Positions 44,246 to 50,435 of a stretch of DNA of 50,435 bases are shown here, in pieces. This DNA is from SIAJ01 sp036266155 (lineage in GTDB: Bacteria; Planctomycetota; Planctomycetia; Gemmatales; Gemmataceae). The position numbers and the translations under genes are program-made. A model generated the notes under the pieces. It was given only the letters and a program-made list of their open reading frames with translations. It was not told the DNA's origin and made no database searches. Every line of letters begins with the position of its first letter. The first letter of the stretch is position 1. Location: NCBI GenBank assembly GCA_036266155.1, contig DATANR010000372.1, positions 1 to 50,435 on the forward strand, read 5' to 3'.

Positions 44246-44480
44246 TCCACAGTTCCTTCAAGGCCGCGATGTCTTCCGCTTCGAAGATCTCGTTTATCCG
44301 TTCATTGGTCAGGTTTACGCTGCCCGGCGCTCCGCCGACAACCGTTGGCAACTCGCCCGGCTTTTGCACGATCGTCGGCTTCGCCGCCACCGGCGACACG
44401 GACACGCGTGTCCCTTCCGGAAGGCTTCCGCCGAAGTCGAGGACAACGACCCCGTTCTGAATGTGGCCGAGCAGTTCCAT
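44232..44480 (-). CDS. Antitoxin partner of the VapC pseudogene
   Basis: 82 residues from the ATG at 44480 (ELLGHIQNGVVVLDFGGSLP, then EGTRVSV). The N-terminal strand pattern NGVVVLD-G-LPEGTRV is typical of small AbrB/DUF104-like antitoxins. The C-terminal half (LTNERINEIFEAEDIAALKE) should wrap the toxin. The frame is intact although its toxin is broken. It overlaps the toxin start by 14 nt and ends at 44232. It is divergent from csb3 across 64 nt, so its promoter and the csb3 5' region overlap. Confidence 0.72.
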   Translation of the reverse strand: MELLGHIQNGVVVLDFGGSLPEGTRVSVSPVAAKPTIVQKPGELPTVVGGAPGSVNLTNERINEIFEAEDIAALKELWNVPS

Positions 44481-44544
44481 ACCCCGATTATCGGCCAAGG
44501 ATCGATCATGAGCAAGCCGGAATCCATCGCGGAGGGCTAAGCCA

Positions 44545-45354
44545 ATGAGTTTGCCCAAGCCGACAATCTCGATCAACGTGGACCCGACCAATCCGGGCCA
44601 ATTCTTCGCATGCTGCGGGCTGCTGGAGCTTGCGGACCGGCTGTGGCCGAGTTCCTTCGTCGAAGGCTGGTTCGAGAACAACGACCAGAGATTTTGCCTC
44701 TCTGGGACGGAACCTCTCGCGGAACTGATTCAGAAGATCGCGAACACCACGGTTAGCCTTCTGGACGAGGACGATGTTTACTCGGGCCGAGTCACGATCG
44801 GGATTGGTTCGCCGTCATTCGTCTTGGACTGGTGGCACGAAGCTGGCGGCCGGGCGGATGCTAAGGATTTGAAAGTATGGGCCGGTCAGATGCAGAGCGC
44901 CCGAATCGCTCAGGCCATGCAGCACGCCATGCGCGATGAGCGGTTTGGCGCTCCTGGATTCCTCAATGTTGGCTTGATCGTGTATGAACCGGGCGACCCG
45001 AATAAGAAGGTTGAGCCGTACTACTTCGATGCGCGTCGCGCTCCGAACGCCCACTCACGAGACGTCGGGTTCTCTGCGAACGACCTCAGTCTCACGACCA
45101 CCGCGTTCCCCGCTGTCGAGTTCCTATGTCTCGTCGGTCTTCAACGGTGCCTGCCGGTACGGAACGGCCATACTCGCATTTACGACTACTGCACTTGGAC
45201 CGAACCGATGGTACCGGCGCTCTTGCCCGCCGCGGTGTCGGGCAACTTGTCGCGCGGTAAGAACCGCGGCTACCGTTTCGAGAATTGGTTCCGAACCGGC
45301 CAGAGAAAACACAAAGCGTTCCGTTCTGCAACCCCAATTTCTACAGGAGATTGA
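44545..45354 (+). CDS. csb3: Csb3, Cas8u2-like effector subunit
   Basis: 269 residues. The N-terminus (ISINVDPTNPGQFFACCGLL, then ELADRLWPSSFVEGWFE) is the hallmark of Csb3, the short large-subunit-like protein found in one branch of type I-G (I-U) loci. Its position in front of csb1 supports this. It should be part of the Cascade complex, in the place of Csx17, which is absent here. The stop TGA is 2 nt before the ATG of csb1, so the two are coupled. Confidence 0.85.
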   Translation: MSLPKPTISINVDPTNPGQFFACCGLLELADRLWPSSFVEGWFENNDQRFCLSGTEPLAELIQKIANTTVSLLDEDDVYSGRVTIGIGSPSFVLDWWHEAGGRADAKDLKVWAGQMQSARIAQAMQHAMRDERFGAPGFLNVGLIVYEPGDPNKKVEPYYFDARRAPNAHSRDVGFSANDLSLTTTAFPAVEFLCLVGLQRCLPVRNGHTRIYDYCTWTEPMVPALLPAAVSGNLSRGKNRGYRFENWFRTGQRKHKAFRSATPISTGD

Positions 45355-45356
45355 CC

Positions 45357-46622
45357 ATGCCCGACATCAACCAGTTTGAAAGGTTCCTTAGCGACGATGG
45401 GCCGGCGGCCCTTGTGATCCGAGAACATTTGATGCCCGTGGAGGGAACCGACGGCGTGCTATTCCCCGCCACTTATGCGGGCGGCGACACATTTCCCGGT
45501 GGGTACAACATTGACGGCGAACCTACCGGTACGAATGTTTGCCTGATTGACAGCGTAGGTTCGCAAGCCAACCGTATCGAGCCGCTGTTCGCCGGGGAGA
45601 AATACCGGCACCTCATTCCGCAAATCGTGGTGAAGGCTGGCGAAAAGGAAGTGAACATACTCGATGCCGGGCATCGTGCCGGCGATGCTATCGTTCGTTG
45701 CTCGTCACTGAAAGAAACTATTGATGCCGCGTTTCTTGCGTCGATCAAGGGTGACGCTGAGCCGCTCGCTCGAATTGCACCCACTTCGTTGGTATTCGGC
45801 GTGTGGAATTCTCGCGGCGCACAAGGCGCCCAGGATAAGCGGCCCCGTTTGGTCGCATCGACGATCCGCGCATTCAATGTCCGAAAACTGACGCGCTCGG
45901 CTCAATTCAATCCAGCTACCGAGTTCGTCAACGACAAACTTCTTGACGAACCGACCGACAAAGCCACGAAAGACGCCTACGCGGAGCGCGGGTTCATTCA
46001 CGTGCCAGCATCTGGATCGCACGGCGGAGTTATTGCTACCGGGGGCATTCGTCGAGACGCGACGCTCGGTCTCGCGGCGCTTCGTTTGCTGTTTGCTGGT
46101 AAGGATCCCGAGAAGACTACAAAGCTCCAGCGGTACATACTCGGGCTGGCGCTGGTCGCCTTTACCAAGAACCCATCCGGTTATTTGAGGCAAGGCTGCC
46201 TGCTCGTCCAAGACCCGGCCAAGGCGAGTGAAAACGAATTCGTTGAAGTTCACCCGAGCGGTAAGCGTGAGGGGGTGACCATCTCGCACGAAGCCGCCCT
46301 GAAATACGCGACGGCCACAGCGGAGGCATTCGGTGTCGCGAAGGGTCAGACGGTGCCCTTCGACACGGCACGGGCAAAAAGGGATGTGACGGGTGGAGCA
46401 ACAAGTGAGGGCACAATCGCCGGAATGATAACCGCCATTGGCGCAGGCGGGAAAAATTGCACCATCAAGCAGGGTATTCAAAAGATCAAGGTCGGCTTGA
46501 CTGACAGCACGGCTTACTTCAAGGGCGATGCGGCGTCAACCATCGATGAGGTAGTAAAGAAAGACGTCGCGGTTGAGGTCGAGGTTGTAGACGGCAAGGC
46601 CGTCAAAGTGACCGCCAAGTGA
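45357..46622 (+). CDS. csb1: Csb1 (Cas7-type backbone subunit)
   Basis: 421 residues from the ATG at 45357, which has AGGAGA at 45345-45350; the longer frame from 45285 lies inside csb3. The segments ATYAGGDTFPGGYNIDGEPT, CLIDSVGSQANRIEPLFAGE and VFGVWNSRGAQGAQDKRPRL are the conserved core of Csb1/GSU0053. Csb1 is the Cas7-like protein that coats the crRNA in type I-G Cascade. It is followed by csb2 after 21 nt. Confidence 0.95.
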   Translation: MPDINQFERFLSDDGPAALVIREHLMPVEGTDGVLFPATYAGGDTFPGGYNIDGEPTGTNVCLIDSVGSQANRIEPLFAGEKYRHLIPQIVVKAGEKEVNILDAGHRAGDAIVRCSSLKETIDAAFLASIKGDAEPLARIAPTSLVFGVWNSRGAQGAQDKRPRLVASTIRAFNVRKLTRSAQFNPATEFVNDKLLDEPTDKATKDAYAERGFIHVPASGSHGGVIATGGIRRDATLGLAALRLLFAGKDPEKTTKLQRYILGLALVAFTKNPSGYLRQGCLLVQDPAKASENEFVEVHPSGKREGVTISHEAALKYATATAEAFGVAKGQTVPFDTARAKRDVTGGATSEGTIAGMITAIGAGGKNCTIKQGIQKIKVGLTDSTAYFKGDAASTIDEVVKKDVAVEVEVVDGKAVKVTAK

Positions 46623-46643
46623 GTCGTCACCTAGGAGACAATA

Positions 46644-48257
46644 ATGCCGACTCACTTTTGCCTCACGATTAGATTCCTCCAGCCCTTTAGCCACGGGCGC
46701 GGCGGCGACGGCGAGCCGGAATGGCCGCCCTCACCGCTGCGGGTGTTCCAGGCTCTTACTGCCGCGGCGGCCGCTCGATGGAACGAGCGGATGCAACTCG
46801 CCTACGCGGTGCCCGCGCTCCGCTGGCTTGAACGCCAGCCCCCTCCGTCGATCATTGCCGCGGCAAGCGTTCCGGCGACCGCGAAGTACCGAATGTATGT
46901 GCCCGACAACGTGGCCGACAAAGTCGCCGCCGCGTGGTCCGGCGGTCGCGAGGCGAGCATCGCTGATTACCGCACTGAGAAAGATGTGCGCCCCAGGAAC
47001 CTGATGGGAGAAGCGGTTTGCTACGTGTTCCCGTTGACCGCGTCGGATCGCGAGTTCGAGGAACATCGCAATACCTTGAGTGCCGCGGCACGGTCGATCA
47101 CGCACCTCGGTTGGGGCGTCGATATGGTCACTGGCAACGCCACGGTAGCATCGGATGAAGAAGTTGCCAAATATCCAGGGGACTTCCTGACCGTCCTCGG
47201 CCGGCGTCGTTGTCTTGTAGCATCGGATGAAGAAGTTGCCAAATATCCAGGGGAACGGTGGCAACCAACGGATGATACTGCGGCCAACGGCTTCCGCGTG
47301 CCCATGGAAGGTACTTTAAACGACCTTGTTTCGAAACACACGGCGTCCTTGAACCGTTTATCGGGAGACACCTTTTTGCCCGTGCCACCGCTGTCGGTAT
47401 TCCGTGTGGTCGGCTACCGCCGGGAGACTGACGCGGCTCCTCGTCCGTGGGCGGCCTTCCGCATCGTGTCGACCGATCCCGACGCGCCGAACCCGTCGTT
47501 CGACACAGCCCTGCGGTGTCGCGATGTCGCCGCCTGGGTACGGAATGCGACGAGTGCAATTTGTCAGAGCTGGCCCGATCTCGCACGCTTTGTCCACGGT
47601 CACGACGCGGCTGATGACAAAAAGCCGCTCAAAGCTGATGAGCGGTTCATGTATCTGCCGTTGCCAACAATCAATCCGTTGGGCGTTGAATCAATCCGGC
47701 GGGTCCTAATCGTCGCGCCGCCGGGTTTTCAAGATCGAATTGACTGGGTCCGTCGGCGATTGCCGGGGCAGGAATTGGTCTTTGATGGTGAAACGAAAGG
47801 GATGCTAACCGATCTCAAACCCGATGGAGTGCTTCGGAACTACACGCGTGAATCGCCAATATGGTCCACAGTGACACCAGTCATCCTGCCTGGTTATGAC
47901 GACCCCGATCATATTCGAACGCGACTGCGCACTAATCGCGATGCTTCCGTTCAGAAGCGGCTGCTTGCTCAAATTGATAGCCGGATCGAAGGCTTACTTC
48001 GCAAGGCGATCAAGCAGGCCGGGTACGGGACCGAGATTGCGGATTCGGCTCAGCTCGAATGGCGGAAAGCCGGCTTCAGGCCGGGCGTGGACTTGGCCCA
48101 TCGCTACGTTCGTCCGGAGAACTTACAAAAGTTCCCGGCATACCACGTGCGCATTCGCTTCGCGAATCCGTTCCAAGGCCCCATGGCCCTTGGCGCCGGA
48201 CGTTACCGGGGCTTCGGACTCTTTGCCGCTGATGATGGTACTCCAACGAGAAAATGA
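46644..48257 (+). CDS. csb2: Csb2 (Cas5-Cas6 fusion) with a 24-residue internal insertion
   Basis: 537 residues; AGGAGA precedes the ATG by 5 nt. The Cas5-like N-terminal half starts FCLTIRFLQPFSHGRGGDGE and continues EWPPSPLRVFQALTAAAAAR. The Cas6-like C-terminal half ends FQGPMALGAGRYRGFGLFA, the Gly-rich loop expected at the end of this family, so the protein is complete. Between residues 168 and 203 the peptide VASDEEVAKYPG occurs twice, separated by 12 residues (DFLTVLGRRRCL). Removing one unit restores VASDEEVAKYPGERW, close to what I expect for Csb2, so 24 residues were inserted in frame. Function: crRNA processing and 5'-handle binding. The insertion lies in the Cas5-like half, so activity is uncertain. 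Its stop overlaps the next frame by 26 nt. Confidence 0.92.
   Translation: MPTHFCLTIRFLQPFSHGRGGDGEPEWPPSPLRVFQALTAAAAARWNERMQLAYAVPALRWLERQPPPSIIAAASVPATAKYRMYVPDNVADKVAAAWSGGREASIADYRTEKDVRPRNLMGEAVCYVFPLTASDREFEEHRNTLSAAARSITHLGWGVDMVTGNATVASDEEVAKYPGDFLTVLGRRRCLVASDEEVAKYPGERWQPTDDTAANGFRVPMEGTLNDLVSKHTASLNRLSGDTFLPVPPLSVFRVVGYRRETDAAPRPWAAFRIVSTDPDAPNPSFDTALRCRDVAAWVRNATSAICQSWPDLARFVHGHDAADDKKPLKADERFMYLPLPTINPLGVESIRRVLIVAPPGFQDRIDWVRRRLPGQELVFDGETKGMLTDLKPDGVLRNYTRESPIWSTVTPVILPGYDDPDHIRTRLRTNRDASVQKRLLAQIDSRIEGLLRKAIKQAGYGTEIADSAQLEWRKAGFRPGVDLAHRYVRPENLQKFPAYHVRIRFANPFQGPMALGAGRYRGFGLFAADDGTPTRK
47145..47254 (+). repeat. 38-nt direct repeat pair around 34 unique bases inside csb2
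   Basis: Two identical 38-nt copies at 47145-47182 and 47217-47254 (start GTAGCATCGGATGAAG, end ATATCCAGGGGA) flank 34 nt that I do not find elsewhere in the window. Period 72 nt, so the reading frame is kept. The dimensions match a CRISPR repeat plus spacer (here 37 plus 34-37), although the sequence is unlike the array repeat. A plain tandem duplication would have copied the 34 nt as well. Confidence 0.9.
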
Positions 48258-48987
48258 TCCCAACCGCGCGGCCGCCTTTCGCCGTCTCGATCACCCCGAG
48301 TTGTTTGCGTCGCGGATTTTTTCGGGCAAAGATCTCGACGGCGTTATGCGGGCCGATCATGGGCATGCTTATTTCTTGCCGACCGCGGAAGGGACCGACC
48401 GGGGCGGCGACGGGCGGCTGACGCATGTCACGGTCGTCGCGTCCGACGGGTTTGGGTGGGCGGACGGGGGCGACGTCGGCGCGGTGGGCGAATTAGCGGC
48501 GCTCGGCAGTTTGCGCTCGCTGCGCGTCGGGGACCTGGACTTGCGGGTCCAGCTTGTGGGGCTCGGGCGGCCGAGCGATTTTCGCTGTCCGTTGTTCGGC
48601 GAAGCGCGAACGTGGGTGTCGGCGACTCCGTTCGTGGTGACGCGGCATCTGAAACGCCGTGGACGCCGACGCGATCCGTCCGAATGGTTTGGGCCGGGCG
48701 GTCGGACGGAGTTCGTGCGCGCCGTCGTGTCCGAGGAATGGGCTCGGCGATCGAGCGACGTGCGGCCGACGGTCGAGGTGATCCAGCCGACCGCGGTGCG
48801 TGAGCGGCTCGGTTGGCCGTTCGCTCCGTGGGCGTTTGGGCGTGGCCGAGCGCGGCCCGGCGACGATGGCCTGACTCGACCGCACGCGGCCATTTGTTTG
48901 CGTTTCGAGAAGCCGGTGGCGGGGCCGATCAACTTGGGGTATGCTGCTCACTTCGGGCTCGGCCAGTTCGTGCCGGCGCCGATTTGA
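48232..48987 (+). CDS. Stand-alone Cas6-like protein, homologous to the C-terminal half of Csb2
   Basis: 251 residues from the double ATG at 48232/48235, inside the end of csb2 and in the +1 frame. It aligns by motif with the C-terminal half of the csb2 product: HPELFASRIFSGKDLDG with WPDLARFVHGHDAADD, RADHGHAYFLPT with KADERFMYLPLP, WVSATPFVVTRH with WSTVTPVILPGY, and GPINLGYAAHFGLGQF with GPMALGAGRYRGFGLF. It lacks any Cas5-like half. Basic patches (LKRRGRRRDP) would suit RNA binding. It could be a functional second Cas6, a translationally coupled subunit, or the remainder of a second csb2 after a deletion. It is the last gene before the CRISPR leader. Confidence 0.75.
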   Translation: MMVLQRENDPNRAAAFRRLDHPELFASRIFSGKDLDGVMRADHGHAYFLPTAEGTDRGGDGRLTHVTVVASDGFGWADGGDVGAVGELAALGSLRSLRVGDLDLRVQLVGLGRPSDFRCPLFGEARTWVSATPFVVTRHLKRRGRRRDPSEWFGPGGRTEFVRAVVSEEWARRSSDVRPTVEVIQPTAVRERLGWPFAPWAFGRGRARPGDDGLTRPHAAICLRFEKPVAGPINLGYAAHFGLGQFVPAPI

Positions 48988-49251
48988 GCGGTCGCAATCG
49001 CCCTGTTCGGTGGGGCGAGCGGGCCGGTGATGAAATTGACAAGTCCGGTCGAAATGGCCGGAAGGTCTTTGACAACTGAGGTTAAGTGCAAAGTTTGAGT
49101 TGGAACCCCGCTCGCAAGCCGCAACCCGCGGCCGGAGAGGCGTCTACGGCGACTCTCTGTGCCGGGGGTTGTGGTCGTTGGGGTAGAAAGCTAGTACCGC
49201 TCGCGGAAGGCTGTTGGAAACGCTATGCAGCAAGCATTTGGGACGCGAGTG
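48988..49251 (+). promoter_or_regulatory. CRISPR leader
   Basis: 264 nt between the last cas-related gene and the first repeat, on the side where new spacers would be added if the array is read in the same direction as the cas genes. It has two TTGACAA motifs 33 nt apart (49036-49042 and 49069-49075), a small palindrome TCCGG...CCGGA (49044-49062), and the blocks shared with 39842-39938. The second TTGACA could be a -35 box, but no good -10 follows at the normal distance. Confidence 0.65.
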
Positions 49252-50435
49252 GTCATCCACAGCTCATTAGCTGTGGCCGCATTGAAGGTGGTGCGCACCT
49301 TGTCGAGCGTCACCGGACAAGGAAGTCATCCACAGCTCATTAGCTGTGGCCGCATTGAAGGAACGAATACGGGTTCCTAACGGGAACAGGAACCCTCGTC
49401 ATCCACAGCTCATTAGCTGTGGCCGCATTGAAGGAGCCTCTCGGCCCCGCAAGTCGCCTTCCGTAGGCAGTCATCCACAGCTCATTAGCTGTGGCCGCAT
49501 TGAAGGTAGCAACGCGAAATTAACATCTTCCGCCTTGCCCCGTCATCCACAGCTCATTAGCTGTGGCCGCATTGAAGGATTCACAAATCGGGCGAATCAT
49601 TTAAGGGCCGACGTTGTCATCCACAGCTCATTAGCTGTGGCCGCATTGAAGGACGTGCCACCCGCGGGTAGGCCAGCGTCAAGTTTATAGTCATCCACAG
49701 CTCATTAGCTGTGGCCGCATTGAAGGAACGGCGTCGGGTAATTCCATACCCCCGCAATCCTCGTCATCCACAGCTCATTAGCTGTGGCCGCATTGAAGGA
49801 GGTGCAACATGGTACGGGCGGATTTTACCGGCAAGTCATCCACAGCTCATTAGCTGTGGCCGCATTGAAGGCACGACGGAACCACTGTAGCATGGTGGTG
49901 TATTGGGGTCATCCACAGCTCATTAGCTGTGGCCGCATTGAAGGATGATATGCCCGTTGCATATTACAAACCCCATTGGGGTCATCCACAGCTCATTAGC
50001 TGTGGCCGCATTGAAGGCCTATGTGGTGGAATGACACCTACGGGGATTGTTATGTCATCCACAGCTCATTAGCTGTGGCCGCATTGAAGGTTACCGCGAA
50101 CGATGAAGGACAAGTACCGGTAAGGTCATCCACAGCTCATTAGCTGTGGCCGCATTGAAGGCATTATGGCCCCGGTGCGGGTGTGGTCGTTGTTGTCGTC
50201 ATCCACAGCTCATTAGCTGTGGCCGCATTGAAGGATGACCTCAATTCGTGCTTGCTTGCGGGGTGGGCAAGTCATCCACAGCTCATTAGCTGTGGCCGCA
50301 TTGAAGGAGGTGGTGCGGTGGGCTAAATACCCGACCGTGGCGACGTCATCCACAGCTCATTAGCTGTGGCCGCATTGAAGGTCCGCAAGTACCCACACGC
50401 CAAATACGAATTTCTGCGTCATCCACAGCTCATTA
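49252..50435 (+). CRISPR. CRISPR array, 16 complete 37-nt repeats plus a truncated 17th
   Basis: Repeats start at 49252, 49325, 49398, 49470, 49542, 49616, 49690, 49763, 49835, 49908, 49981, 50054, 50125, 50198, 50271, 50345 and 50418 (cut after 18 nt by the window end). The repeat begins GTCATCC and ends CGCATTGAAGG, and contains a perfect 8-bp stem CCACAGCT-CATT-AGCTGTGG. I saw no variant repeat. The 16 spacers are all different and 34-37 nt long (mostly 36). It is adjacent to and in the same direction as the type I-G cas genes. The short open frames through this array, with a repeated peptide, are artefacts of the repeats. Confidence 0.99.

Noticed and set aside
47145..47254. Simple tandem duplication or slippage in csb2
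   Set aside because: Only the 38-nt part is present twice; the 34 nt between occur once.
46644..48987. One single csb2 gene broken by a frameshift near 48240
   Set aside because: The first frame already ends with a complete Gly-rich Cas6-type terminus and the second repeats the motifs of that same half, so they are two homologous domains and not two parts of one.
49044..49062. Hairpin TCCGG...CCGGA in the leader as a terminator for the cas operon
   Set aside because: The stem is only 5 bp with a 9-nt loop and no T tract follows.
49346..49690. Open frame of 114 codons with a repeated peptide (HPQLISCGRIEG)
   Set aside because: It is the translation of CRISPR repeats whose repeat-plus-spacer length happens to keep the frame; no start signal or protein family.

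Overview
The window looks like a chromosomal segment of a moderately GC-rich Planctomycetes-type bacterium. This is an inference: there is no rRNA or tRNA to confirm it. It rests on the style of the gene at 29053-29826, whose C-terminal motif (RIDDPLP, then IKCLNR, then RFSGDGTGEGV) I associate with planctomycete hypothetical proteins, and on the combination of an extracellular-type contractile injection system (eCIS) with a type I-G (formerly I-U) CRISPR-Cas locus.

Left part, 1-28968, all minus strand. This is an almost complete eCIS / phage-tail-like gene cluster. In transcription order: papain-like protein with the catalytic Cys replaced by Ser, small unknown, sheath, inner tube, zinc-ribbon T4-type baseplate protein, proline-rich linker protein, Pvc16-like cap/terminator, AAA+ ATPase, a DUF4157 (eCIS core) protein with a novel-looking C-terminal domain, small unknown, CIS tube-initiation protein, LysM protein, hub (gp27-like), spike (gp5/V-like), small unknown, gp25-like, two baseplate J/gp6-like proteins, a gpI/Pvc12-like protein with a beta-helix-like tail, a DUF6519 fibre-like protein with repeated Ig-like units, a multi-pass membrane protein, and a second DUF4157 protein cut by the window edge. 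Many genes abut or overlap by 4 nt, so the cluster is probably one or a few long operons. The parts make a tail tube, sheath, baseplate and fibres; the DUF4157 proteins are the likely cargo and the membrane protein a possible anchor.

Middle, 28969-37925. After one planctomycete-style hypothetical gene and a gene-poor gap (29827-30672) comes a compact minus-strand cassette: sigma-like factor, HTH regulator, ImmA/IrrE metallopeptidase, NurA-like putative nuclease and HerA-type ATPase. It looks like a regulated DNA-processing or defence module. Divergent to it is a DUF2130 protein with a coiled coil and a nuclease-like E-S-K motif. A DUF433/DUF5615 toxin-antitoxin pair follows; its toxin reading frame is broken.

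Right part, 38043-50435, plus strand apart from two toxin-antitoxin pairs: cas4-cas1 fusion, cas2, [DUF433/DUF5615 pair], cas3 with a C-terminal HD domain, [VapBC-type pair, toxin broken by a nonsense codon], csb3, csb1, csb2, an extra Cas6-like half-gene, leader, and a CRISPR array of 16 complete 37-nt repeats plus a 17th cut by the window end. Three points stand out. (i) csb2 carries an in-frame insertion with the structure 38-nt repeat / 34 nt unique / 38-nt repeat, the footprint expected if Cas1-Cas2 had integrated a spacer into the gene. (ii) The gap between cas4-cas1 and cas2 is clearly related in sequence to the CRISPR leader. (iii) A second Cas6-like domain is encoded directly after csb2.
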